A DNA stretch of 64,000 bases from Miscanthus floridulus (GCF_019320115.1 NC_089587.1:107557158-107621157); one strand, 5' to 3'. Shown: positions 1 to 11,329, counted from the first letter of the stretch. The notes: generated by a model from the sequence alone, not told the origin. Made by a program: numbers and translations.

Positions 1-179
1 TCTGTTCACAGAAAGACCACATCTTCATGGAAGCCATGCTATTTTCACGGTTCCTTGTGTGGAAATGGCAGTTCCTTAATTTATATGTCGAATCGTTTGT
101 CGAAGACCTACGCTTCATCAAATTGGAGAGGATTTGCACTTCATCAAATTGGAGAACCTCAATTTATTCTCCCTTTATG

Positions 180-3100
180 TTAGCCTTCCAACGCAGAAAG
201 CTCAACCTCTTTGGTGCAAGGACGGTATGCTGCAAAGGTGCTGTCATTCGCAAACGAACCCGGATTAAAGCAAGTGATCCCAGTATATTTGAAGGCTTTC
301 TGCTCGCTTTTGTCACCCAATACAATCTGAAGAAGTTTTGAAAAGAGAAGAATGAGCACAACACCATATAAAACTTGTGTCAGGTAAAACTATACTATCA
401 ATTTTGTATGTTCAAGGTAACAAATGAGCACAAAAGATCCACTGAAACTATAACAAGAAAAACATTTTTTTTGAAGGGTCTAGCATAAACAATATCCCAA
501 ATGATATACCGTGTGAGGAGTTGGATACAACCGAAGGCAATGATCATAATTCCATATGATAGGTTGAACAGTAAGAGGCAATGGACAAAGATGGCTCTGA
601 TGGGTGATAGTTGCTACCAGCTGAAAAGAGAAGGATCGGTTAATGTCTTCAAAGGGGTTATGCTAACTACAATATAAAAAAGTAAGTCATGTAATTTACG
701 TGTTCAAAAGGGTCACTTGTTTCTTCCGTTGTTGGTGGAATGAGACATGACCGCCGCATCCTGTAAAGGAGATCTTGCCGGAAAAACACAATTTCTTGTG
801 TATAAAACTTCACCCTGAAAAATGATAGCTCTTATTGTTATTAGACATGGGACAGATCAGAATTGATAAATCTGTAAGCTGATGTTTGATTTGACCATTG
901 CAGCTAGATAAAGATTAGTGGAATAGTTTGAACAGGATGTTCTGTGTAAATCTATCACTTTATAAGTTTATAGTCTCAGTGGTAGAGCATATGAAGCTTT
1001 TTCCAAGACCTGACTGAAATGTCAGTGGATTACGATTCAAAAAATAAACCAAATGAAGCAGATAACACCTAACACAAAAGTGCCAAGCGTGCATTATGTT
1101 GCCTATCCAAAAGCATAAGATGCTCATCAGTAGACTAGCATGAAACATGGTGATTAAGGTATCCAGATACCCATTGCCATTGTGCATCAGTGATTGTGCA
1201 ATGAGATCCCAAAATAATCAAGACCATAGCTGTATGAGATTCTCAATAACTTCCCATAAAATAACTACAGTACATCGACAACTTCATATAGTGACTGCTG
1301 ATCATTTCTACATTGGCAGACCATGAAAACACATAAATACTTAACGATTTAGCAGAATTCATGACATCAAAAAGAAATAACACTGTTGCTCCTTCATTTT
1401 GGGCATACTGATTCTCTGCAGCTGAATACTTCTGATTCGATATTGGAAGGCATAATAGCTTTGCCCACGAAATATTTATTGTTAAGATCTCATCTCATGT
1501 TTAATGTGTACAGCTCCCTATCAGTATAATCCTGATATCAGTTGGAATTTTAAGCATGAGTTTCATGTCGAACCTGCAGGGGTTGCTTACGAAGATTGCA
1601 TTTGGTATGTGCTTCTGAAGTTCTTCAATTAGGTATTTTGGAAGTGCACACCTTGGCAGAGCTTTAGAAGGACCTGCATATTTGTTATCGAGTAAAAAAC
1701 ATATAAAGCGATGAAGAAACATCTCATTGCAATTGTCTGGGGAGACAGATAGCAATATGTCTGAAGAAACTCATTTATAGTCCTAATACTGTTAGTATCA
1801 CAGAAAATGTTCTAAATAGCATGTCAAAGCTAGGATATAAAAGAATGGACCAAGTTAATAGCCATAACAAGTTCCATCTTAATTCTTAAATAGCGAACTA
1901 ATTACAAATTTGGATATAGGAATGCATTGTACTTGTGGACGTGAGCAGCTATCAGCTAAAAGCATCACTAAGTTTTGGAGTACCTGCATCATCAGGTCCA
2001 GGAACGAATAAGAAACGACTATGTTCCTTTAATCTAGATCGAGCTGCAATCATCTCGCCAAGCTTTCCAAACTGAAATCTGTGTGAAGGTACATGGCTAA
2101 GGCTTATCTCATACTGGAATAGCATGAACAAAAGACATACAACTCTCTGACATCTCTAATGAAACAGAAAGCCATACCTGAGTTCTTCAAATGAATTGAA
2201 CGCTAGATTGCAAGGGCGAGAGCAGAAATTGCCCATTAAAACGAAGAGGGAAGGCACAACTTCCACACTATCATACCCATCAAGAACAACAGCCAACTTC
2301 TCCATAGTCTTCTCTACGAGATAACACATAGGAACGTCCTGAGAATAGGACTCAATAATGACAGAAACACAAAATAAAGAACTAATGTAAAACAGAAATA
2401 CCTCAGGGTTGTCCAGCCAAACATCCGAAAGAATGACAAACATATCATTCACGGCCTTTTTCTCCAGTGATGATAATCTTAGCTGTTTGATATCAATGGT
2501 ACCCAAAATTATCGGTAAAGATGTTTTTGACAAGACCTAATTATTCAACATCTGGAATGAAGGTATTGGACTTACTGCTTCTTCAGTTGGTATTACACCT
2601 CCCCCAAAGAAATCAAGACCCATGAGCAATGAAACTGACGCTTCCCTGTCCTCCAGGGGAGGAAATCCACATGTATTTACCTGTGCATGATTTGAACATA
2701 GTTGCAATAGAACTGATAATACAGAAAAGGTTTGAAACTTTTCTAGGAAATGAGAACTACAAACCTGGAAAATGCCATTTGAAAGCAGCTCACCTTCGGC
2801 TACGATTACAGTATTTTCAACGAAAAAACCTGACGTGATTTTGTGCTCTATGTTAAGGAAAGTAGTGGTACTTTCTCAATAATCTCAAAATCCACACATA
2901 TAAAACAAGAGGAAACTCCTTGATACACCATCCTTCACAGGTGACCGGAAGAAGTTTAATGTTGACTTATTTTATTTGACAAAGAAAAGGTGTAGAAAGT
3001 TTGTTATGCATTATTCACAAGTAATAGTAACTAGCCATCAGTGCTAAAAATAATACTGCTTTCTTAGGATATGGCATTTGATAACTCAATTGGAACTGCT

Positions 3101-4446
3101 CCAGTAAGATCCTCCAAGTAGAACTGTCGCTCCTCCAACTGCGAAATGACCCCCATGATCCATCTCCGTCCAGTGCACCCAATTAGTGACTGTATAGAAG
3201 TAATCTGCATGAAAAAAAAGAAGAGAAAACATATAAGCAACTCCACATAGAAAGACTAACAAACATACAACGAATTGAAAAGAAAAGGCATAACGAATAG
3301 GGTTTGCAGGATTCGATTTAAGTCATAAGGATCAAAGAAACCAATCTATGATAGATAGATACAACATAGCAGGGAGAAATACCTCGCAACTACTATCTTC
3401 GGTCGCAACTGTGTCAAAAGCTGGCTTAGAGAAATATTTATCACGAGACAGCCTCTGAAGCAGCACTTGATACCTATCCCTATAAAGGGAAGCTTTATCT
3501 CCAGCTTCTCCATGGACAGCTAATCTGCCTGTGTGCCTGTTATGCATAGAAAATCCCAGCATAGAGTAACAAATAGAAACATGAGGGTCTGAAGTATGGC
3601 CAAATTATACACAGAACAAGATCTTTCAGCAAGTGATGTGCTCTATATGACCAGACAGTTATAAGTATTCAGCAGCAATTTCCTAATATGATTCATCTAA
3701 CACCTTTGTAAAACACAATAGAACATTGGCACCACTCAAACTAACCTAACACATTTATTCTGCGAATTAGCAGCTGTTAAAAGCGAATCAGATACTTAGA
3801 TTGTGCCTTTGTGGCATAAGGTACCCAACCATGAATCCAAAATCCCTATTTTAGCATCCAATTTGGCAAAATAGCAATCTTTAACCCCAGTTCAATAGAG
3901 AAGCCTAAAAAGAAGGAACCAATTCTCAAGTCCCCATGGAGAATTGCCCAGATCCACAAAGAAAATGCAGCGTTCACATACTCGTAAAACACTTTCTTGA
4001 TTGGGTCGTAGTGGAACCGCGGCACGAGGAACGCGTCGACCACCCGCAGCGCAGACCTTGCGCTCGTGGCCGCCGGCGACGCCGCATCGAGCGCCTCCTC
4101 AGCCTCGACAAGCAGCGCCACCACGCGCCGGACCGCGTCCCGATCCAGTATCGACGACTGCACTGCGCCCACCAAACAGACGGCCAGATCCACAAGCATC
4201 AAATCGACAGCCGCCAATAACAGCAGCAGATAGCAAACGGCGCACAGGGGGGCTAAACGGGAGAGCTGGCTTACGCGGTTCCTTGTCGAGCTCGTCGAGG
4301 AGGAGGTCGAGCGCGTCGTCCTCGGCGTCGGGGAAGCGGTCGAGGAAGGCGGCGGCCTCCTCGAGAGCGTCCACCTTGAGGGTGAAGCCTCGCAGGCGGA
4401 ACTTGCGCTGCAGCTTCCTGCGCGTGGCCGCCGACGGCGCCGCCAT
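180..4446 (-). CDS. DPB2: DNA polymerase epsilon subunit B (B-family accessory subunit), 13 exons
   Basis: Non-catalytic second subunit of the leading-strand replicase Pol epsilon, acting in the nucleus at replication origins and forks. I joined exons 4446-4275, 4162-3982, 3536-3383, 3204-3073, 2842-2765, 2680-2576, 2482-2402, 2308-2178, 2078-1984, 1673-1574, 814-700, 620-510 and 326-180. They stay in frame and give 533 aa, close to the roughly 526 aa of the Arabidopsis protein. Residues 1-75 match the POLE2 N-terminal domain. Residues from about 285 match the inactive phosphoesterase-like domain of B subunits, with [36 protein letters not shown] and YPTPHT in order, and the C-terminus reads [13 protein letters not shown]. 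All introns have GT-AG ends except 3072-2843, which is AT-AC. The ATG at 4446 opens a GC-rich first exon; the stop is at 182-180. No frameshift or premature stop was seen. Exon borders are read by eye from splice signals and family alignment. Confidence 0.95.
2843..3072 (-). other. AT-AC (U12-type) intron of the DPB2 gene
   Basis: On the minus strand the intron opens with ATATCCTAA directly after codon GCC of exon 4. It closes with CAC just before AAA ATC, the first codons of exon 5. The sequence TTCCTTAAC, a near-perfect U12 branch-site match, lies about 10 bases before the end. No GT-AG solution in this interval joins the two conserved coding blocks in frame. The reading frame (phase 0 on both sides) and the protein match support the join. 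The +8 and +9 donor positions differ from the strict ATATCCTTT consensus. Confidence 0.88.
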
Positions 4447-4869
4447 GGGAGAGGGGGCGGGAAGCGGCGAGGAGAGGAGAGGGTATGGCGGGAAAGGGGG
4501 GTTGGGGTTTTGGGGAAATGGCGGGATAATAATGGCGATTCCTGGGCTTCTCTCCGCTTTTTTATTCTTGCGTCTCTGAAAGGGCCAGACCGCCAGAGCC
4601 TACCCAAACCACAATTTCATGGAGTTGGGCTTGTGATGTATCCCAATGAAAGTAGCCCAACGGGCTTTTCGAATTTGGATGCCTGTGAGGTCTTAGAGAT
4701 ATTTATTTACATGAAAAAAAGTCCATCTAACGTTTAATTTGCCTCCCTCAATCGGAAAAACGGATTTTTAGACTTTCCTAAATGTTTTTCCTACAGGAGC
4801 CGTTTTCAGTAAAAAAAACAGAGGAGCCAGAGTCGTTTTGGAGGAGGCTCCAGCTCCTCCGGATGAGCC
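4447..4869. other. 5' flank of DPB2 and an older repeat-like stretch
   Basis: This stretch holds the upstream side of the DPB2 gene. No clear TATA box is visible near 4447-4560, as is common for replication genes. From about 4791 the sequence is rich in GGAGCC/GGCTCC blocks. It continues on the other side of the retrotransposon at 9758-9787, ending in an ACACCCCCTAAAACT motif that resembles a grass MITE terminus. The LTR element therefore probably landed in an older repeat. I see no gene here. Confidence 0.45.
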
Positions 4870-4874
4870 CCTCG

Positions 4875-5677
4875 TGATGAGGACATCGCCACGCTGGACA
4901 CACCGACGACATGGTCTTCCCCAAGTTGCAATTCGTTCCCAACTCAGCTGCCACGTCACCCTCGGATTCAGCAGACACGTCGTCACTGTTTCGGTCATAA
5001 CTTCCTCATACGACGTCGAAACGGGCCGTTCTTGGATGCGTTGGAAAGGGGACGACGACGCCGTCGTTTTGGATCTGGTCCCAGCTCCAGAAGGTCCGTG
5101 GATCATTCTGTGTGACCACGGCAAGGTGCTGCGTCACCTATTTGGGCCAACTTGGCCATGTATCGTGTCGGGCCTTAAGCCCAAGTTGTGGGCGCCCAAC
5201 CCATGGTCGTCCCCAACCCTAGGTCGAGTCTTAGACTATAAACACAGCCGCCGCCGCTGCTACACAATTGGGTTTTGTTTAGAGTTTAGTTTTCCATCGA
5301 GAAACTGAATCGTTCATTGTAACTATGGTGACAAATCCTTTTACAGTGATCCAGGGCCCCCGTTCTTGATCTCCTCCACTGTGTCGATTAGTCCTTTGGA
5401 ACCGAGTTCTAGAACCCTCTATTGATATTCGCGTCATTCATATTTGCAATATCAGATTGCGTGTTTTACCTTCTTGCTTGTGCTCTTCGATTCGCTTGCA
5501 GGAAAAGCCTTCTTGGCGAGGTCAATCAAGTTGTGCTTGGTTGATAACCAACGGAGCAGTGGTGTAACGGTTGCAGGGTTCGAATCGTGTCTGATTTGAA
5601 GCCGGATCGCCAACGTCGAGATCTCCACAAATCGAACTTACCGGCTACCTCTCGGAAGATCGGGCCTATACTCATCA
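4875..5677 (+). repeat. 5' LTR of the gag-only element
   Basis: This LTR is 803 bp with TG...CA ends. A TATAAA motif at 5237-5242 is the likely promoter for element transcription and is repeated at the matching place in the 3' LTR (9312-9317). Confidence 0.95.
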
Positions 5678-5679
5678 AT

Positions 5680-5689
5680 TGGTATCAGA
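5680..5689 (+). other. Primer-binding site, initiator tRNA-Met type
   Basis: TGGTATCAGA starts two bases after the 5' LTR. It matches the 3' end complement of plant initiator tRNA-Met for ten bases. The following bases (TATTTCAGG) depart from the usual GCTT. Confidence 0.75.
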
Positions 5690-6967
5690 TATTTCAGGTT
5701 TACCGCGAGGTATAATCTCGTTTGCCTTAGATTCATATTTGTTCATTACCTAGAGTCCACAAAAAGCCCAAAAATATTTCAATTTCCGCTGTCCTATCAC
5801 CCTTTGTGCCTTTGCAATTCCGTTTCAGATTCGTGTTGTTGAGTTTGTGTCCGTGGTCGAGTCTTGTTGCTGGTTTAGGATTGTGTTCGTGGTCGTAGTT
5901 CAATCGCCCGTTGCTGTGATTTTGTTTTCCGCCGCTATCCCATCCACCGTTCCCAAACAACAAGTTGAAGCCACCACATTACTCGACTTGCCCCGCTAGC
6001 CGCCTTGTGTAACTTCTCGCCGCCGCGCAAACCCTAGATAGGTTGCCAGCCGCTCTTATTTTGCCTGCATCGCAGCCCTCCTTACATCATCAGGCGAATA
6101 CCTACTGCTGTGATCGGTGTTAGAGTTTAGGGACGCTTTGCCCTAACTGCCGCCGCCGTGTTGTGCCTCCCGGAAAACATACTTTGAGATACCTTCGGTA
6201 AAACAGGCATAACTTTTCGCTCGTTTATCAGAAAAATCTGAAATTTTTTGAGCAGCTTCTTGACACCATTTGGAGCCGACCCAAACTCGGCTTTGCCCTA
6301 TTTGGTTTCGTCAAAATTGCCAAAAAAATTCGGGAAAATAAAGAAAAAAAATTGTCAAAGTTTTTGCACGCTTTTCAGAGAACGTGCTGAATTTCTGTAG
6401 ACCACATCCCACCTCAGTTGTAGGTGCCAATTTTTGTGGTTGCATCTTTTGTGATCCTTGTTCAGAGAAAAGTATAAAAAAATAGTAAGAAATTTTTTTT
6501 TGTTTCCTACTAGTGCCTTTTGGAAAAATTCAGGAAAAAGGAGAAATCCGGGCTATTTGCTTGTTCTGTGAGTTCTTTCGATCGTCCTTTGTTTTCACCT
6601 TGTTGCGCTACGTCTCGATACGTCTTAGCCAGCACCTGTGATTTGTACTTTGGATCCGGATTGAACAATCATTAATCTGCATTCGTTAATTGCTAATCCT
6701 TGCTGTTATATTGTGTGCCTACCCATAGCTCCACATATTCTTCTATCAGCACAGGTTCATCTTGCAACTGTTACCCACGCTCCACAACAGATTGCTTCGC
6801 CACTTTGGTTTTGCTCCTGTTTGGCGTTGGTAAGAATACAGGCAAGACGATGGTAAGCCGCTTGTGATTTTGCATTCCACTTTCACCACCATCACCACCA
6901 CCACCACTTGTTTCCTTTTAGTTGATAGGGATAATACTTTGGTGTTGTCTTTTTCTATCTTCTAACC
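5690..6967 (+). other. Untranslated leader of the gag-only element
   Basis: This 1.3-kb leader lies between the primer-binding site and gag. It has AT-rich stretches around 6200-6560 and no sizeable sense ORF. The packaging signal presumably lies here, but no particular structure was identified. Confidence 0.6.
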
Positions 6968-8836
6968 ATGGCAGGAACTCCGACGGACTTCAATGAGTGC
7001 GTGTCCAAGGGCGAGCTTACAACGTTCATGACTGAACAACGCAATCTTATGACTGAGCTGACGCGCAACGTGAACAATCTGGTCACCCACATTGAACAGC
7101 TTGAGCAACGCCCTCCACCTTATCGTGCTGATGATGAAGATGCGGATGCTTTTCGTGATGAAGATGCGTATGCTGACGGTGGTGGCCGTCGCCGCCTCAA
7201 CTTCAATCGTCGCGGCATGGGAGGTAATAATCATGGTAATAATGATCCTTTTGCTAAAATTAAATTTAGTCTACCTCCTTTTGCTGATAATGTTGATCCA
7301 GAGGCATATTTAGATTGGGAGCTTGCTGTTCAACAAAAATTTGATTCTCATAATGTTCCTCCTAAGCATAGAGTTAGACTTGCTACTAGTGAGTTTACTA
7401 ATTTTGCTTTATTCTGGTGGAGTGATCTTTGCAATGCTAATAATGCTGCTGTTGTGCCTCAAACTTGGAATGTTTTAAAGCAACGTATGAAATCTCGTTT
7501 TGTTCCTCCTTATTACCAACGTGATTTACGTTTGAAACTACAAACTTTAAAACAAGGTGATAAAGGAGTAGAAGCATACTATCAAGAATTGCTTATTGGT
7601 TTAGCACGTTGTGGTATAAATGAAGATGATGATGATGCTAGTGCTAGATTTTTTGGTGGTTTAAACCATGATATACAGAACATACTTGATTACAAAGAAT
7701 GGCGCAATTTTTCCCAATTGTATCATCTTGCTATTAAGGCAGAACGAGAAGTACAGGGATGCAAACAACACCAGCCTTTCAGGTCTAACAATGGGAGGAA
7801 TTTTCAGCAGCGTTCCGAGCCGGAGACGCCCAAGCTTCCTGTTGCACCACAGCCATCTACACCTCCACTTTCTTCCGGGGTAAGTAAATTGTCTAATGTG
7901 CAGTTTCCACAGCTGAAGAAAGGTGGAACTCCGGGTGCTTCTACTAGCTCCTCCTCGTCCAGCTCTAAAATCATTTGCCACCGATGCAAAGGCATGGGAC
8001 ATGTCATGAAGGAGTGCCCCAGTCGTCGCGCTTTCATTGCTACCGAGGATGGATATGTAAGTGCTAGTGATGTTGAAGATGATTTAGCCCTTGCTGCTAA
8101 CATTGATGCAGATCCCACCGAGGGCGATCAAGACAAGGAGGCCATCACCATTGACTCCGTGGCTGCTGCCGCGGACTACCCTAGCCTTCTTGTGCAGCGT
8201 GTGTTGAGTACACGTGTGGGACATGAAGAAGAGATGAAGATCCAACGCCACAATTTGTTCCACATGTATCTCATTGTGCAGGGTTGTCGTGTTCTCACTA
8301 TCATTGATGGCGGGAGTTGCAACAACTTGGTGAGTTCAGATTTGGTTGACAAGCTTAGCTTGACCACACGACAACATTCGTATCCATATAAACTTCAATG
8401 GTTCAATAATAGTGGTAAGACTAAGGTAACTAAATCAGCACGCATTAGTTTTTTCACAGGCTCTTATCATGATACTGCTGATTTTGATGTTGTCCCTATG
8501 CAAGCTTGTTCCATTTTGTTAGGTCGACCATGGGAATTTGATAATGATGCTTTACACCATGGTAGAACTAATACATACACTATCATACATAAAGACAAGA
8601 AAATTACATTGCTGCCTTTGTCTCCTACGGATATTATTAAACATGCTAATGAGATCAAAAATAAACCTCCAACAGACATTGCTAAAAATAATGGGATTAA
8701 GTTAAAAGGAGGTGCTTTTCTTGCTACAACTCCAGCTACTGCTAAGTTATGTGATAATCCTGATGCACCATGTTATACTATGTTTTGTCAACCTTTTATG
8801 TCTGGTGCATTGCCTGCTGTCACTAACCTTTGGTAG
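6968..8836 (+). CDS. Intact Gag-aspartic protease polyprotein (622 aa)
   Basis: Structural Gag and protease of a Ty3/Gypsy-type retrotransposon. Residues 1-60 are polar, followed by an acidic and Arg-rich linker. The retrotransposon Gag domain spans about residues 90-260, with AYLDWELAVQQKF and the FWW block. One CCHC zinc knuckle, CHRCKGMGHVMKEC, lies near residue 337. A retropepsin-like domain follows at about 415-540, with active site IDGGS and ILLGRPW near its end. The IDGGS form replaces the usual DTG/DSG, as in many plant Gypsy proteases. The ORF is open from ATG to TAG. It stops just after ALPAVTNLW, the linker that precedes reverse transcriptase in relatives, so an ancestral deletion removed the rest of pol. 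The protein could in principle form particles and serve its own RNA. Confidence 0.92.
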   Translation: MAGTPTDFNECVSKGELTTFMTEQRNLMTELTRNVNNLVTHIEQLEQRPPPYRADDEDADAFRDEDAYADGGGRRRLNFNRRGMGGNNHGNNDPFAKIKFSLPPFADNVDPEAYLDWELAVQQKFDSHNVPPKHRVRLATSEFTNFALFWWSDLCNANNAAVVPQTWNVLKQRMKSRFVPPYYQRDLRLKLQTLKQGDKGVEAYYQELLIGLARCGINEDDDDASARFFGGLNHDIQNILDYKEWRNFSQLYHLAIKAEREVQGCKQHQPFRSNNGRNFQQRSEPETPKLPVAPQPSTPPLSSGVSKLSNVQFPQLKKGGTPGASTSSSSSSSKIICHRCKGMGHVMKECPSRRAFIATEDGYVSASDVEDDLALAANIDADPTEGDQDKEAITIDSVAAAADYPSLLVQRVLSTRVGHEEEMKIQRHNLFHMYLIVQGCRVLTIIDGGSCNNLVSSDLVDKLSLTTRQHSYPYKLQWFNNSGKTKVTKSARISFFTGSYHDTADFDVVPMQACSILLGRPWEFDNDALHHGRTNTYTIIHKDKKITLLPLSPTDIIKHANEIKNKPPTDIAKNNGIKLKGGAFLATTPATAKLCDNPDAPCYTMFCQPFMSGALPAVTNLW

Positions 8837-8854
8837 GAGTTCGCTGATGATGGG

Positions 8855-8968
8855 ATGGAGTCGAGGACGACTCCAATTCTACAAGGAGGGGATGATGAGG
8901 ACATCGCCAAGATGGAGTCGAGGACGACTCCAATTCGAGAAGGGGAGGATGATGAGGACATCGCCACG
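8855..8968 (+). repeat. Tandem duplication across the polypurine tract and LTR edge
   Basis: Two adjacent 57-bp copies (8855-8911 and 8912-8968) start with ATGGAGTCGAGGACGAC and end with the first bases of the 3' LTR. The upstream copy therefore carries a second, slightly different polypurine tract and an LTR-edge copy inside the element. The reading frame upstream of and into the LTR looks like the C-terminal tail of an ancestral pol. Confidence 0.85.
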
Positions 8969-9752
8969 CTGGACACACCGACGCCATGGTCTTCCCCAAG
9001 TTGCAATTCGTTCCCAACTCAGCTGCCACGTCACCCTCGGATTCAGCAGACACGTCGTCACTGTTTCGATCATAACTTCCTCATACGACGTCGAAACGGG
9101 CCGTTCTTGGATGTGTTGGAAAGGGGACGACGACGCCGTCGTTTTGGATCTGGTCCCAGCTCCAGAAGGTCCGTAGATCATTCTGTATGACCACGGCAAG
9201 GTGCTGCGTCACCTATTTGGGCCAACTTGGCCATGTATCGTGTCGGGCCTTAAGCCCAAGTTGTGGGCGCCCAACCCCTGGCCGTCCCCAACCCTAGGTC
9301 GAGTCTTAGACTATAAACACAGCCGCCGCCGCTGCTACACAATTGGGTTTTGTTTAGAGTTTAGTTTTCCATCGAGAAACTGAATCGTTCATTGTAACTG
9401 TGGTGACAAATCCTTTTACAGTGATCCAGGGCCCCCGTTCTTGATCTCCTCCACTGTGTCGATTAGTCCTTTGGAACCGAGTTCTAGAACCCTCTATTGA
9501 TATTCGCGTCATTCATATTTGCAATATCAGATTGCGTGTTTTACCTTCTTGCTTGTGCTCTTCGATTCGCTTGCAGGAAAAGCCTTCTTGGCGAGGTCAA
9601 TCAAGTTGTGCTTGGTTGATAACCAACGGAGCAGTGGTGTAACGGTTGCAGGGTTCGAATCGTGTCTGATTTGAAGCCGGATCGCCAACGTCGAGATCTC
9701 CACAAATCGAACTTACCGGCTACCTCTCGGAAGATCGGGCCTATACTCATCA
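8950..9752 (+). repeat. 3' LTR of the gag-only element
   Basis: This LTR is 803 bp, the same length as the 5' copy, with eight substitutions and no indel seen. It is followed at once by the CCTCG target duplication. Confidence 0.95.
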
Positions 9753-9894
9753 CCTCGGGAGGAGCCATGCCAAACACCCCCTAAAACTATCTGATTTACC
9801 TCCTTAGATGGCTTTGTTCACGCGTTCCAACGGAATGTACATCATGTTATGTGACCCTAAGGCCCATAATTAGCTCGCTATCATGGTGTATTTA

Positions 9895-10133
9895 GAACAT
9901 CTTCAAGAGACTTTCCATATCATTTCTTAATGCTAGGAATAGAGATTTTGGTGAAAAACTACTGTCCAATAGCTTCTCTAAATAGTTATCCAACGAGAAT
10001 GGCTCTCTAGAGTGCGTATGAGATCTATAAGAACTGTTGAAAAATGAAAAAAATATAAAAATGATTTTTATACAAATGACTTTCCAAATAATGATTTACA
10101 GAGTGAGATTTAGAAAGACTCTTGGAGATGCTC
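9895..10133. mobile_element. Tourist-like (PIF/Harbinger) MITE
   Basis: The 239-bp element has imperfect terminal inverted repeats: GAACATCTTCAAGAGACTTTC at the left and the reverse complement of GAGCATCTCCAAGAGTCTTTC at the right (slightly over 20 bases each). It is flanked by TTA on both sides (9892-9894 and 10134-10136), the PIF/Harbinger target. The interior is AT-rich and non-coding. Confidence 0.8.
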
Positions 10134-10548
10134 TTAGTTGGACTTAGCCTGACCTTATTTTAATTTAACCCTAAGGCCCTTAATAAATGTTAGTTGTAAT
10201 AAATGACTAATCTCTTCTAGAAAATTGACTCGGTTTAATAGATGGCTATTACCTACATCTATTGTTAGATTAAAAAAATATGAAGCCACATGCGTACGTG
10301 CCAAGTTTCGACGTACATGGGCTCGGATTCGGCTAGCTATGTCATGACATGAGTGATGTGAGTAAGATTTTGTAACTCTAAGTGAGAGATGATAAACCAA
10401 GGGTTCAAAGAAAAGAGATATAAACGAAAAAAATCGAAGTGAATTCCAGAAGAAGAGTAGCAACAGTGTAAAATGATGGACCAATGGATGGAGCCATGGA
10501 GAAAGAAATTTTTGTACTTAATATTAGATGATATGTAGGTATAGATTT

Positions 10549-10897
10549 TTTTTTTGCGCCTCTCATCTAGGTATAACTGTAGTATCTGTTCATGGACAGA
10601 CACACACACTAACACCACACACTCACACACACCGCACTCACACCACAAGTACACAAACAGATCCTACAACTACACCTAGATTCCATGATCGCGTCCTTTG
10701 TGAGATCACCGGGTCCATGGATCCGTAGACGACGAGGTGCGTCGCATTCCCTTTGTGGTTCCACGCGCGAGAGGCAACAGAATTATTTTGGGGACTAACC
10801 CCGGTGAGACACCAGGAAATCGCAGCCACTGGGGCTCGATCCCTAGCCGGCAAGGTCTCAACCACCGGACTTGCCACCCGAGCTACGCTCGGTTCTC
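10549..10897 (-). mobile_element. tRNA-derived SINE with perfect 19-bp target duplication
   Basis: Read on the minus strand, the element starts at 10897 with GAACCGAGCGTAGCTCGG. This includes a Pol III A-box match (TAGCTCGGGTGG), and a B-box match (GGGATCGAGCC) lies some 40 bases further on. It ends in a poly-A run, seen as poly-T at 10549-10555. GATATGTAGGTATAGATTT occurs at both 10530-10548 and 10898-10916, a 19-bp duplication typical of LINE-mediated insertion. There is no ORF, and a GT-rich low-complexity tail sits at 10590-10660. The tRNA-like head plus poly-A and long target duplication make SINE the best reading. Confidence 0.9.
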
Positions 10898-11329
10898 GAT
10901 ATGTAGGTATAGATTTGATTAATCATGAGATATATTTTTATGACAATAAACCTATTTAGATATATAAATGTTAATATATTTTTATAAATCTAGAATTTGT
11001 TTTTTTACAGAGAAAGCAAAAAAACCCAAGGCACAGGTAATTGCACCTGAAGTCTGGGAGTATACCTGCCACTGGGGAGGGTATGATAAATTCATGCTTA
11101 TCCATGTTCAAATCCATATCATCATTATTCATTTTTCACCCTCCCCAATCTTATTCATACCCATTGGACGATATTTTATCCATACTTATTGTTTTGAATT
11201 GAACTACTAGTTTCTATTAATATTCTACACATATACCTGTTATATATACTGTGGACTGCAATATCAAAAGCTAGATCCCTGGATTGAAAATCTCGCATCA
11301 CCTTAAAAATTTAGTAAAACTAACGGAAA

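Larger units (their letters stand above)
4875..9752 (+). mobile_element. Gag-only LTR retrotransposon (Ty3/Gypsy-type, non-autonomous), young
   Basis: Two 803-bp LTRs (4875-5677 and 8950-9752) begin TGATGAGG and end CTCATCA. The element is flanked by a 5-bp target duplication CCTCG (4870-4874 and 9753-9757). A primer-binding site matching initiator tRNA-Met follows the 5' LTR, and a polypurine tract (GAGAAGGGGAGGA) precedes the 3' LTR. The interior codes only for Gag and an aspartic protease; reverse transcriptase, RNase H and integrase are absent. I count eight substitutions between the LTRs, about 1%, so insertion was recent. It must depend on enzymes from an autonomous relative, which makes it a TR-GAG-like deletion derivative. 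Confidence 0.95.

Noticed and set aside
3846..4607. 253-aa open frame on the minus strand and 192-aa open frame on the plus strand over DPB2 exons 1-2
   Set aside because: The first reads through the true intron and out of frame in exon 1; the second is an antisense by-product of GC-rich codons.
5555..5590. tRNA-like A-box and B-box (GGTTCGAATC) in the first element's LTR
   Set aside because: The two boxes are only about seven bases apart and no cloverleaf can be drawn; a real tRNA or SINE needs 30-60 bases between them.
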